NCBI GenBank assembly: GCA_964396385.1
Contig: CAYNFH010000060.1
Span: forward strand, 1 to 28,289
Direction: 5' to 3'
DNA: 28,289 nt
Source of the DNA: CAYNFH01 sp964396385
GTDB lineage: Bacteria > Armatimonadota > Chthonomonadetes > Chthonomonadales > CAJBBX01
The translations under genes were made by a program, and so were the position numbers. Position 1 is the stretch's first letter, and each line of letters begins with the position of its first letter. The notes under the pieces are model-generated. The model did not search any database. It was not told where the DNA came from and saw nothing but the letters and a program-made list of their open reading frames with translations. This document shows positions 7,085 to 14,910 of this stretch, in pieces.

Positions 7085-9388
7085 ATGTTCGTCTCTGCCG
7101 TTCTCCGTCGCCCGGCGGCGCGCTTCCTCTTCGCGCTGCCCGCCCTATTACTCCTGAGCGGCCCGGCCGCTCTCGCTTCAACCACCCTGCACAGTTTCAG
7201 GAGCCAGGTCATCAACGGGTACTATCCTGTGGGCAGGATGGTACAGTGGTCGGACGGCAATCTCTACGGGACCACCCAGTATGGAGGCGCCAATAACAAC
7301 GGGGCGATCTTCCAGTACAATCCGGCCACTACCGTCGCCACCGTCGTCTACAGCTTCACCGGGTATGGCGCAGCCGGCACGGGGTATGACATTGTGACCG
7401 GCCTGATCCTCGCCGACGACGGCAAGATGTACGGGGCGGCCGCCAACGGCGGGGCCAACGGTTACGGGACGGTCTTCCGTTTCGATCCCTCTGCCTCCCC
7501 ACCGGTAACCAGGATCCACAACTTCAACTATGTGGCTGCCGACGGCGCGCAGCCACAGTTCGACAGCATCTTCCAGGCCAGTGACCACAACCTGTACGTC
7601 GCCACGGCGTATGGAGGCGCCAATCTCCTGGGCGCCCTGTGCAAGATGGCGCTGGACGGCACGGGCTTCCAGGTCATTCACAGCTTCAAGTCCGGCGTCA
7701 CTACTGACGGTTACTACCCGTTTTCCGGCGTGGCGGAGGGCAATGACGGCAAGCTGTACGGCACCACGCTCAACGGCGGGGCGAACGGATACGGCATCGT
7801 CTACTCTGTGAATAAGGACGGCAGCGGCTTCACCGTTGCCCATAATTTCAGCTACTCCTCCACGGATGGGCGCAATCCCTACTGGGGCTTGACTAAAGGC
7901 CTGGACGGCAAGCTGTACGGTACCACTCAGTATGGGGGTTTCTACGACTTGGGCAATGTGTACAGCATCGATCCCTCGGCGGGCGGTGCCTTCTCCATCG
8001 TCTACAGCTTTGACGGCGAGACCGGCGCCTACCCGCAGAGCGGATTGAGCCTAGACACCACCGGCAACCTGTACGGCGCGAGCACGGCCGGCGGAGCCAA
8101 CGGCTACGGCACCGCCTTTATGCTGGATACCTCTACGCCGCGGAACTACACCGTTCTGACCAGCTTCACCGGGGCGGATGCCAACAATCCGCTGAGCCCG
8201 CCCATTCTGGGGTCGGACGGCAACCTCTACGGCGTCAGCCAGTACGGCGGGCTGGAGGTCCAGTTCGCCAACAGTACCGGCTCCGGCTCTCTCTACACTA
8301 TCCCCGCCGGGGCGGGCAGCGCCACGCTCCTCCACTCTTTTAACGTCTACGAGGATGGGTACGACTCGGTGAGCAGCCTCATCCTTGGCGTCGATGGCAA
8401 TCTGTACGGCGTCACCTTCTATGGCGGGGTCCTCAATGCAGGAATCTTCTACCAGGCGACTCCGGCCGGCGCTTACCAGATCCTGCATACCTTCAATAAC
8501 AGCACCCAGGAGGGCCAGAACCCCACCAGCATCATCCAGGGGCCGGACGGCAACTTCTACGGCACCTGCGCGACCGGCGGACGGTTCGGGAGCGGCACGG
8601 TCTGGATGATGGATGGCTCCGGCAACCTCACCGTGCTGCACCACTTCCGCTACCGGGACGGCGGCTATCCGCACGGGCGGTTGCTGTTCGGCGCGGACGG
8701 AAAGCTGTACGGGACCACAGCCAATGGCGGCGCTACAGGATACGGCACGGTCTTCACGCTGGCTACGGACGGCACCGGTTTCGCCGACCTGCACGACTTC
8801 GACCCGGCCTTCAACCACGACGGATCCACTCCGTACGCCGGATTGGTCCAGGATGCTGCCGGCACGCTGTACGGTGCGACGCTGAATGGCGGCGCGAATG
8901 GGTACGGCGCTTTCTTTAAGCTGAATACGAACGGGACAGGCTACTCCCTGCTTCACAGCCTCACATTTGCGGAGGGCTACTCCCCTTACGCGACCCCGCT
9001 GCTGATCGGCTCGACCGTCTACGCAGTCTGCCTCTACGGCGCGACGAGCAACACCGGGTCGCTCATCTCGGTAGACACGTCTTCGGGCGCCGTAAACGTG
9101 CTGCACCCGTTCAGCTCTGCCATCGATGGAGCAAACCCGTACGGTGATCTCTACCTGGGAGCAGACGGCCTCATCTACGGCGCCAACGCATTCGGTGGGC
9201 CGGCATCGGGGAATGGCACGGTCTGGAAATCGAGCACGGGCGGCGCCGTGCTCGTGCTTCAGACCTTCACGGCCGCGACAGGGAGGTTTCCTTACGGTGG
9301 CGTGGTCGTCGACGCCACCTTAAACGTCTACGGGACCACTTCGCAAGACGGCCCCAACGGAGGCGGGACGCTGTTCAGCATCCCGTGA
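7085..9388 (+). CDS. exported GloVer (Gloeo/Verruco) 14-repeat protein A
   Basis: The 767-residue product starts at an ATG with AAAGGAG 10 bases upstream. The signal peptide (about residues 1-32) ends in AALAS before TTLHSF. The rest is 14 units of about 50-55 residues with the pattern DG-x-LYG-T, GGANGYG, T-V-F and then x-LHSF, matching the Gloeo/Verruco repeat family of secreted propeller-like proteins. Unit 7 carries an insertion (GGLEVQFANSTGSGSLY) and unit 9 a Cys (FYGTC); both features recur at the same unit in the paralogues. The chain ends directly after unit 14 (GGGTLFSIP), with no sorting signal or membrane anchor. Its closest relative here is the gene at 12404, which matches it unit by unit, including the signal peptide (RRPAAR or HRPAAR, then LALPAL or FALPAL). 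Binding or scaffolding is inferred; no catalytic residues are evident. Confidence 0.9.
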   Translation: MFVSAVLRRPAARFLFALPALLLLSGPAALASTTLHSFRSQVINGYYPVGRMVQWSDGNLYGTTQYGGANNNGAIFQYNPATTVATVVYSFTGYGAAGTGYDIVTGLILADDGKMYGAAANGGANGYGTVFRFDPSASPPVTRIHNFNYVAADGAQPQFDSIFQASDHNLYVATAYGGANLLGALCKMALDGTGFQVIHSFKSGVTTDGYYPFSGVAEGNDGKLYGTTLNGGANGYGIVYSVNKDGSGFTVAHNFSYSSTDGRNPYWGLTKGLDGKLYGTTQYGGFYDLGNVYSIDPSAGGAFSIVYSFDGETGAYPQSGLSLDTTGNLYGASTAGGANGYGTAFMLDTSTPRNYTVLTSFTGADANNPLSPPILGSDGNLYGVSQYGGLEVQFANSTGSGSLYTIPAGAGSATLLHSFNVYEDGYDSVSSLILGVDGNLYGVTFYGGVLNAGIFYQATPAGAYQILHTFNNSTQEGQNPTSIIQGPDGNFYGTCATGGRFGSGTVWMMDGSGNLTVLHHFRYRDGGYPHGRLLFGADGKLYGTTANGGATGYGTVFTLATDGTGFADLHDFDPAFNHDGSTPYAGLVQDAAGTLYGATLNGGANGYGAFFKLNTNGTGYSLLHSLTFAEGYSPYATPLLIGSTVYAVCLYGATSNTGSLISVDTSSGAVNVLHPFSSAIDGANPYGDLYLGADGLIYGANAFGGPASGNGTVWKSSTGGAVLVLQTFTAATGRFPYGGVVVDATLNVYGTTSQDGPNGGGTLFSIP

Positions 9389-9399
9389 TTTGGGGGCTA

Positions 9400-9441
9400 T
9401 GTGCGTGTGTGCGTGATGTCGGACTCACGCACACACGCACA
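9400..9441. terminator. strong 17-bp perfect hairpin between convergent genes
   Basis: TGTGCGTGTGTGCGTGA (9400-9416) is exactly complementary to 9425-9441, with an 8-base loop. It fills the 62-bp gap between GloVer A and the convergent FG-GAP gene. There is no T-run, but position and stem strength suit a bidirectional terminator or an RNA 3'-end stabiliser. Confidence 0.65.
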
Positions 9442-9450
9442 CCGCCGTCC

Positions 9451-10599
9451 CTACGGCGTGCTGTTGGTGGTGTTGAGAAAGACCGTGACCGTGTGGTCGT
9501 TCGCGTTCGATATTGCGACGTCTGGCTGTCCGTCGTTATTCACATCTCCAGTCGCGGCAAACCGCGGATTGTTGCCCGTGGTGAACTGTACTCCGGCCGC
9601 AAAGGTGCCGTTGCCGTTGTTCCGGAGCACCGTGAAGTAGTTGGTGCCGGCGTTGGGGATCACCAGGTCCGGAAAGCCATCCCCGTCCAGGTCTGCGCTA
9701 TCCAGGTAGTGGGGGTACGCGTTGGCCGGATAGTCGTGCCGGGCGGCGAACGTACCGTCCCCATTGTTGATCCAGACAGAGACCTGGCCGCTGAAGTAGT
9801 TGCTGGCCACCAGGTCGGGGGCGAGGTCGCCGTTGACGTCGACGGCCAGGACCTGGGGCATGTAGCCGCCGCTATACGTGTTGCCGGGCGTAAACAAGCC
9901 CGTGCCGTCGCCGAAGTAGGTGATCAGATTCCCGTTGCCACCGACGGCCAGATCCTGATTGCCGTCTCCATTGAAGTCTTCGGAGGCGAGGCCGGAAGCG
10001 GCAGACCCGCCGTTGTAGGTGCCGGCCGGCGTGAACGTGCCGTCCCCGTTGTTCAACAGCACGCCCAGGTCGTTTGTGCCGTTGTTCGCCACAGCCAGGT
10101 CGGGGAACCCGTCGCCGTTGAAATCGGCCGAGGTGAGCCCGTAGGGCGTCGCTCCACCCACGGAGTAGCTTACTGCGTGCGCAAAGGTGCGGTTCCCCTG
10201 GTTGATGAGCACGTTCACCGTGCTCGCGTTCGCGTCGATGTAGACGAGGTCCAGCACCCCGTCGTTATTCACATCCACGGCCAGGATACGGGTGACGTAC
10301 CCGGTTCCGGTGACGTAGTCCACCGGCGCATCGAAGGTGCCGTCCCCGTGGCCGTAGACCACGGAGATACGGTTCCCATTCGCCACCGCGATGTCCGCAT
10401 TGCCGTCGCCGTCTATATCAGCGACGGTCAGTCCTTGCGTCTCCCCGGAGAGTGGGATAATCACCGGCTGTGCGAAGGTAATATCTCCCGCTGCACGTGC
10501 GGAGAGCCCGACGCCCGCGGCGGCAAAGAGGACGAGCGCGGTCAGCGACAGGCGGCGCGTTGAGCGGAACAGAACTGCCAGACAACGGATGCTGAACAT
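9451..10599 (-). CDS. exported FG-GAP/VCBS repeat protein, predicted seven-bladed propeller
   Basis: The 382-residue product starts at 10599, with AAAGGAGGAG upstream. The signal peptide runs to about residue 37 (LSARAAG). The mature part has seven calcium-binding-loop motifs of the D-x-[ND]-x-D-G-x-x-D-[ILV] type (DIDGDGNADI, DVNNDGVLDL, DFNGDGFPDL, DFNGDGNQDL, DVNGDLAPDL, DLDGDGFPDL, DVNNDGQPDV), each followed by an NNGDGTF-like turn. This is the pattern of FG-GAP/VCBS repeats, as in integrin-alpha propellers, and seven copies is the expected number for a closed propeller. The fifth motif has lost the usual DG (GDLAPD) and may bind calcium poorly. No anchor or enzyme domain is present. It is convergent with GloVer A. 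Confidence 0.9.
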   Translation of the reverse strand: MFSIRCLAVLFRSTRRLSLTALVLFAAAGVGLSARAAGDITFAQPVIIPLSGETQGLTVADIDGDGNADIAVANGNRISVVYGHGDGTFDAPVDYVTGTGYVTRILAVDVNNDGVLDLVYIDANASTVNVLINQGNRTFAHAVSYSVGGATPYGLTSADFNGDGFPDLAVANNGTNDLGVLLNNGDGTFTPAGTYNGGSAASGLASEDFNGDGNQDLAVGGNGNLITYFGDGTGLFTPGNTYSGGYMPQVLAVDVNGDLAPDLVASNYFSGQVSVWINNGDGTFAARHDYPANAYPHYLDSADLDGDGFPDLVIPNAGTNYFTVLRNNGNGTFAAGVQFTTGNNPRFAATGDVNNDGQPDVAISNANDHTVTVFLNTTNSTP

Positions 10600-10727
10600 G
10601 GTAGCTCCTCCTTTCGGGCACACGGCAAGAGAGTGTTGCGATTGGTACCTTCGTGCTTGGCAAGTGGAGTCCTCTTACTGGGGGTGCGAATCAACTTTGT
10701 GGCAGATGGCCCAATACGGGGCTGCGA

Positions 10728-10747
10728 CCCCAGGCTGAACCCTGGGG
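10728..10747. repeat. REP-like palindrome CCCCAGG-ctgaac-CCTGGGG
   Basis: Two perfect 7-bp arms surround a 6-base loop, inside a GC-rich tract (to about 10780) that contains further inverted GGCC/GGGCG blocks. The appearance is of a repetitive extragenic palindrome; copies elsewhere in the genome cannot be checked here. Confidence 0.4.
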
Positions 10748-10950
10748 CTGGGTGGCCTCCGGCCGGGCGCCCGCCGCGGGCGCATTCGTGACAGCGAGAC
10801 TGGCTACGACCTACTCCCCCTCTCCTGTTCTTCGGGGGGCGAGCGTTTGGAGTCGAGCGAGCGCAGGCTCCGCGAAGCTCCCTTGGGGGCAGGCGGTGAG
10901 GGCTGCCCGCGCCGGCAAGTTGTGTTACCACAAACGTGCAACGCACCCGA

Positions 10951-11011
10951 GAAAGGAGGAATCGGGGCGCAAACCGCGAAGGTGCTATTTGCTACACTTT
11001 TCGGCGGTATT
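10951..11011 (+). promoter_or_regulatory. shared upstream element, copy 2 (GAAAGGAGGAATC ... CGGTATT)
   Basis: This block aligns without gaps over 48 columns after the AATC with the element before GloVer A, and its GTATT ends 96 bases before the start at 11107 (95 in the first copy). The best-conserved part is CTAC, then a TTTT-rich stretch, then CGGC and GTATT. No start codon opens the corresponding frame, so nucleic-acid conservation is more likely than a peptide. Confidence 0.4.
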
Positions 11012-11049
11012 GACCAGTGGAAGTCCGTCCAGCAGGCAATGGGCTGCTT

Positions 11050-11086
11050 ACTTCCTCACTTCCACACTTTCCCACCTCCGCACTTC
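11050..11086 (+). repeat. CT-rich low-complexity tract (CACTTCC-like units)
   Basis: Degenerate 7-9 bp units (acttcct, cacttcc, acacttt, cccacct, ccgcacttc) run up to the ribosome site of the HAF-type gene. It resembles the short tandem arrays at 3533 and 27573 in style but not in sequence. Confidence 0.4.
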
Positions 11087-11106
11087 TGCAACGAGGAGAG
11101 ACTCGG

Positions 11107-12228
11107 ATGAAGCGCACTCTGCTCGGTAGTTCCACCGCCCTCCTGGGTGCGTCGGCGCTGTGCGGTCTCTGCGCCGCCGCCGGGGCGCAGTTGACGGAGG
11201 AGAAGTTCGGCCCCGTCGTCTACGGACCGCCCGGCGTGAGCCTCAGCAGCGACGGCAAGGTCCTGTTCAACGCGTTCGCAGGCGACAACGTCCACGCGTA
11301 TGAGTTCGTCCCGGACACCCCGAACGGCGTGGGCGGGACCACGTCGCTGCTATTCGTGTGGACTTCAGGGTTCTACACCCTAGGATCCGCGGCCTCCGCC
11401 TTCGGCGCGGCCGGATGGCGCGAGGACCCGGCCTTCAGCACGGACCACGCCACGGTGCTGGAGAGCGGGCTCGGCCCCGTGTCCTTGCCCCAGTTGGACC
11501 CGGGCCCCACCTATGCGCCGGTGAGCCGCGCGTGGGCCATCAACGATTCCGGCCTAGTGGGAGGCACGTCGTTCTATTCATCGGCCACCACGTCGGAGTA
11601 CCACGCCGTACAGTGGGACCTGAGCTCGGACGGCGCCGTCGTAGACCTCAACGGGCCGGTTCCCGATCCGGCCTTTGTGCTCAACCAGGTGAACGGGATC
11701 AACGACTTTGGGGACCTGTGCGGGGCCGCGGTGGTGGGCGGCACGTTCCACGCCTTCCTCATGATCGCCGGCTCGCCTGCCACGGACCTGGGCACGCTGA
11801 TCCCCGGGGGATGGAGCATCGCCCTGGGCGTGGACGACTTCGACGACGTGGTCGGTTACGCACTGGGGCCCGGGGGGACTCACGTGGGCTGGGTGGCGCC
11901 GGGGGGAGCGGGCCCGTTGATTATCCTGCCGCCCTTACCGGGCAAAACGTACAGCGTGGCTCGCACCATCGATATGACGATGGGCGATATCGTCGGCTGG
12001 AGCCAAACAAGCTCGGGCCCCGGCAACTGGTACACGCCCTCGGCAACAGCGACCATCTGGCCCGCCTTTACGACGACTCCGGTTGACGTCAACACGCTGG
12101 GCTCGTTTGGAGCAGACAAGTTCATCGCTGCGACGGGCGTGAACGACGCGGGCCAGATCGCCGGCGAGGGGATCGACGCCGGCTCCCACTTCGCCTATGT
12201 TCTTTTCCCGCCAGGCAGCCCGCCATAG
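11107..12228 (+). CDS. exported HAF-type extracellular repeat protein
   Basis: The start at 11107 is preceded by GAGGAG at 8 bases; a frame open from 11017 has no ribosome site and reads through low-complexity DNA. The 373-residue product has a signal peptide (residues 1 to about 24, CAAAGAQ). The body has degenerate HAF-type units: AWAINDSGLVGGT, VNGINDFGDLCGA followed by FHAF, ATDLGTLIPGGWS, GVDDFDDVVGYA, and ATGVNDAGQIAGEG near the end. The INDxGxxxG strand recurs about every 50-60 residues, but spacing is less regular than in the gene at 1677, and it lacks that protein's second repeat domain. It has two Cys near the signal-peptide core and no catalytic motif. I infer a secreted propeller-like binding protein. 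A MITE-like insertion separates it from GloVer B downstream. Confidence 0.8.
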   Translation: MKRTLLGSSTALLGASALCGLCAAAGAQLTEEKFGPVVYGPPGVSLSSDGKVLFNAFAGDNVHAYEFVPDTPNGVGGTTSLLFVWTSGFYTLGSAASAFGAAGWREDPAFSTDHATVLESGLGPVSLPQLDPGPTYAPVSRAWAINDSGLVGGTSFYSSATTSEYHAVQWDLSSDGAVVDLNGPVPDPAFVLNQVNGINDFGDLCGAAVVGGTFHAFLMIAGSPATDLGTLIPGGWSIALGVDDFDDVVGYALGPGGTHVGWVAPGGAGPLIILPPLPGKTYSVARTIDMTMGDIVGWSQTSSGPGNWYTPSATATIWPAFTTTPVDVNTLGSFGADKFIAATGVNDAGQIAGEGIDAGSHFAYVLFPPGSPP

Positions 12229-12252
12229 GTCCGTTCCGGCTCAACGCTGAAC

Positions 12253-12387
12253 ACTCTTAGAGACTGTATAGAAGGGCACCTCCCCCTAACCCCCTCCTTC
12301 TCAAGGAGTGGGAACCTACCGCCGCAGAGTGCTCCCTCCCCTTACGAAGGGGAGGGTTGGGGTGGGGTTCCTATACAGACTCTTAGA
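12253..12387. mobile_element. MITE-like insertion (about 119 bp) with flanking direct repeats
   Basis: The sequence ACTCTTAGA occurs at 12253-12261 and again at 12379-12387. Between them lies a near-palindromic unit: the left end reads GACTGTATAG (12262-12271) and the right end is its imperfect complement CTATACAGAC (12371-12380). Inner CCCTAACCCCCTCC and GGGAGGGTTGGGGTGGGG blocks are also complementary. Terminal inverted repeats plus a 7-9 bp direct duplication are the marks of a non-autonomous transposable element. No transposase is encoded. It sits just 5' of the ribosome site of GloVer B, so it lies in or replaces that gene's promoter or leader. Confidence 0.65.
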
Positions 12388-12403
12388 ACGGAGAGCAATA
12401 CCG

Positions 12404-14725
12404 ATGTTAAGCCTTGAAGTTCTCCATCGCCCGGCAGCGCGCGTGCTCCTCGCGCTGCCCGCCCTGGTGCTCCTGAGCGGCGCGCCCGTTCGGGCATCGA
12501 CTACCCTTCACGCCTACAGCAACCAGTACTACAACGGCCAGTATTCCTTTGGCAGGCTGGTGCAGGCGCCGGACGGGTTCCTGTACGGGACTACGGTGTA
12601 CGGGGGCGCCGGCGCCGGGACCATCTTCCGCGAGGACCCGACCACCAATATCCTCACGCTGGTCTACAGCTTCACGGGCGGGGGCGCAGCGGGCACCGGC
12701 AGCTATCCGGCCTCCAGCCTCATCGCCGCGAATGACGGCAAGCTGTACGGGACGACGGAATACGGCGGGCAGTATGGAGCTGGCACGGCCTTCTGTGTCA
12801 GTATCTCGACCAGCCCCGTCACCGTTACCAAGATCCACGACTTCCAAGCCGTAGCCGCCAACGGCGCGTATCCCATTTACGACAGCGTCATCCAGGCGAG
12901 CGACACCAATCTGTACGGTACGACTAACCAGGGCGGCACCTACGGCGCCGGCACGGTGTGGAAGATGGCTCTCAATGGAAGCGGCTTCACGGTGCTGCAC
13001 AGCTTCCACACCACCTTTGCCACGGACGGAGGCTACCCCTATGCCGGCGTGGTGGAGGGGAACGACGGNNNNNNNNNNGACGGCAGGCTCTACGGCGCCG
13101 CTTATCAGGGCGGGGCGAACAACTACGGCGCCGTCTACTACCTGAACAAGGACGGCACCGGCTTCGGCCTGGCCCACTCCTTCATCAACGCCTACACGGA
13201 CGGGCGGAATCCTCAGACGGCGCTGACAAAGGGCACCGACGGCAAGCTCTACGGCACCACTTACTACGGCGGGTTCTATGACGCCGGCACCGTCTATAGC
13301 ATCGATCCGGGCGCGGGCAATGCGTTCAGCATCGTCTACAACTTTGATGGCGAGACCGGTGCGTATCCCTATAGCCCCCTGAGCGTAGACAATACCGGCA
13401 ACCTTTACGGCACCACCAGCCAGGGCGGAGCAAACGGCTACGGCACCGCCTTCATGCTGGATCCGTCGCTCACGTTTAGCGACCTCGTCAGCTTCAACGG
13501 GGCGGATGCGCTCTATCCGTACGCCCCGCCCATCCTGGCTGCCAACGGCAATCTGTACGGCGATAGCGAATATGGCGGCCTGGAGGTTCAGCTAGCCAAC
13601 AGCACCGGGTACGGCTCTCTTTACAGCATCACGATCGATCCCGTCTCCGGCGCAGCCAGCTCCACGCTCCTCCACTCCCTTAACCAGTATGAGGACGGTT
13701 TCAACCCGCAGAGCAGGCCCGTACTGGGCGCCGACGGCAACCTTTACGGCGTCACCATCAACGGCGGAGTCCTCAACCAGGGCGTGTTCTACCAGGCCAC
13801 GCCTGCCGGCGGTTACCAGATCCTGCACACCTTCAACAGCTACGCGCAGGAAGGCTACCAACCTCGGAGCGTGATCCAGGGACCGGATGGCAACTTCTAC
13901 GGCACGTGCCTTTATGGCGGGCGGTACGGCTACGGCACGGTCTGGATGTCGGACAGCTCCGGCAACCTTACCGTGCTGCACCATTTCCGCAGCCGCGACG
14001 GCTCCTATCCGTGGGGGCGGCTGCTCTTCGGCCAGGACGGCAACCTGTACGGCGCAACGGTATACGGCGGCTTCGCCGGATACGGCACGGTCTTTAAGCT
14101 GGCGACGGACGGCAGCGGGTTCGCGGATATACACGACTTCGATCCGTCCTTCAACCACGACGGCTACAGCCCATTCGCCGGACTCGTGCAGGATGCAGGC
14201 GGCACGCTGTATGGAGCGACGTTATACGGCGGCGCGTATGGCTACGGCGCGTTCTTCAAGTTGAACACGAACGGCACCGGTTACGCGCTGATTCACATCC
14301 TGACTTACGCGGATGGCGCCGCTCCGTTTAGCACGCCGGTCCTTTCCGGCGGGATCTTCTATGCCGTCTGTAATAGCGGGGGGAGCGGGTATGGGACGCT
14401 CGTCTCTGTGGCTACGGCTACCGGGACGACCACCAATCTCCACTCCTTCAACTATTCCACGGAGGGAGCGTTTCCCTATGGCGACCTCTTCCTGGCGGGG
14501 GATGGCAATCTCTATGGCACCAACAACAATGGCGGCCCATCCTCCGGCAGCGGCACGGCCTGGAAATCCACCATCGCGGGTGCGGTGACGGTCCTCCAGA
14601 CCTTCAATGCCAGTACGGGAAGGTTCCCGCGGGGAGGTGTCGTACTAGACGCCGCTGGAGTCGTCTACGGTACCACGACATCAGACGGTCCGAACGGTGG
14701 GGGAACGCTGTATAGCATCCCGTGA
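12404..14725 (+). CDS. exported GloVer 14-repeat protein B, containing an assembly gap
   Basis: The start at 12404 follows CGGAGAG; an open frame from 12308 runs through the MITE-like element and has no ribosome site. The product is 773 residues as given, including four unknown residues from the N run. The signal peptide resembles that of GloVer A and ends near PVRAS, before TTLHAY. Fourteen GloVer units follow (DG-x-LYGTT, GG, YG-T-V), colinear with GloVer A: the unit 7 insertion (GGLEVQLANSTGYGSLY), the unit 9 Cys (FYGTC) and the unit 12 Cys (FYAVC) are all shared. The chain ends GGGTLYSIP with no anchor. The unknown bases fall between G-N-D and D-G-R-L in unit 4, where GloVer A reads G-N-D-G-K-L, so the true protein is probably five residues shorter. 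Confidence 0.88.
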   Translation: MLSLEVLHRPAARVLLALPALVLLSGAPVRASTTLHAYSNQYYNGQYSFGRLVQAPDGFLYGTTVYGGAGAGTIFREDPTTNILTLVYSFTGGGAAGTGSYPASSLIAANDGKLYGTTEYGGQYGAGTAFCVSISTSPVTVTKIHDFQAVAANGAYPIYDSVIQASDTNLYGTTNQGGTYGAGTVWKMALNGSGFTVLHSFHTTFATDGGYPYAGVVEGNDXXXXDGRLYGAAYQGGANNYGAVYYLNKDGTGFGLAHSFINAYTDGRNPQTALTKGTDGKLYGTTYYGGFYDAGTVYSIDPGAGNAFSIVYNFDGETGAYPYSPLSVDNTGNLYGTTSQGGANGYGTAFMLDPSLTFSDLVSFNGADALYPYAPPILAANGNLYGDSEYGGLEVQLANSTGYGSLYSITIDPVSGAASSTLLHSLNQYEDGFNPQSRPVLGADGNLYGVTINGGVLNQGVFYQATPAGGYQILHTFNSYAQEGYQPRSVIQGPDGNFYGTCLYGGRYGYGTVWMSDSSGNLTVLHHFRSRDGSYPWGRLLFGQDGNLYGATVYGGFAGYGTVFKLATDGSGFADIHDFDPSFNHDGYSPFAGLVQDAGGTLYGATLYGGAYGYGAFFKLNTNGTGYALIHILTYADGAAPFSTPVLSGGIFYAVCNSGGSGYGTLVSVATATGTTTNLHSFNYSTEGAFPYGDLFLAGDGNLYGTNNNGGPSSGSGTAWKSTIAGAVTVLQTFNASTGRFPRGGVVLDAAGVVYGTTTSDGPNGGGTLYSIP
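13069..13078. other. assembly gap (10 Ns) inside GloVer B
   Basis: Ten Ns follow aacgacgg and precede gacggcagg. The same five bases (GACGG) lie on both sides, as expected when two contigs that really overlap are joined with a fixed-length N spacer. Removing the Ns plus the duplicated five bases (15 bp) restores the GloVer consensus and keeps the frame. Confidence 0.9.
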
Positions 14726-14761
14726 TGCGGAAAGGGAGTTTGCGAGGTGCAGAAGCCGCTT

Positions 14762-14793
14762 CGGGCAGCCTGGAAAGGGTGAGAGGCTGCCCG
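14762..14793. terminator. 10-bp hairpin between convergent genes
   Basis: CGGGCAGCCT (14762-14771) pairs perfectly with AGGCTGCCCG (14784-14793) around a 12-base loop, 36 bases after the GloVer B stop. There is no T-run. It is the best candidate for ending transcription between GloVer B and the minus-strand gene that stops at 14911. I see no gene in the rest of the 185-bp gap. Confidence 0.5.
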
Positions 14794-14910
14794 TCGCGAG
14801 CTACGAGCAAGCGGACCAGGATGTTCACTCGCTGTTGAGATTATCGGTTTACAATGAGCTCAGCTTTAGCGGAGCCGGCGGGTTCAGCCGCGGGCCCCGG
14901 TGCGCCGGAG

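Larger units (their letters stand above)
10600..11106. other. 507-bp intergenic region with dispersed-repeat character
   Basis: This spacer separates the divergent FG-GAP and HAF-type genes. Open frames across it lack ribosome sites and have unlikely translations, so I call no gene. It contains a CCCCAGG/CCTGGGG hairpin (10728-10747), a small TTGTG-ttac-CACAA palindrome (10920-10933), a shared upstream element (10951-11011) and a CT-rich low-complexity tract (11050-11086). Confidence 0.5.

Noticed and set aside
7085..9388. Tandem DNA repeats resembling a CRISPR array
   Set aside because: The periodicity of about 150-165 bp encodes the GloVer protein units and the repeats are diverged; there are no short identical repeats with unique spacers and no cas genes.
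10942..11012. Possible c-di-GMP (GEMM) riboswitch before the HAF-type gene
   Set aside because: A GGGCGCAAACC string recalls part of the GEMM core, but the first conserved half and the tetraloop-receptor pair are missing, and the related copy at 6931 lacks the CGCAAA block.
10653..11129. Open frames in the 10.6-11.1 kb spacer, both strands
   Set aside because: No ribosome sites, unlikely composition, and they run through a palindrome and a low-complexity tract.
12308..12403. Extended N-terminus of GloVer B
   Set aside because: This part of the frame reads through the MITE-like element and has no ribosome site; the ATG at 12404 gives a normal signal peptide.
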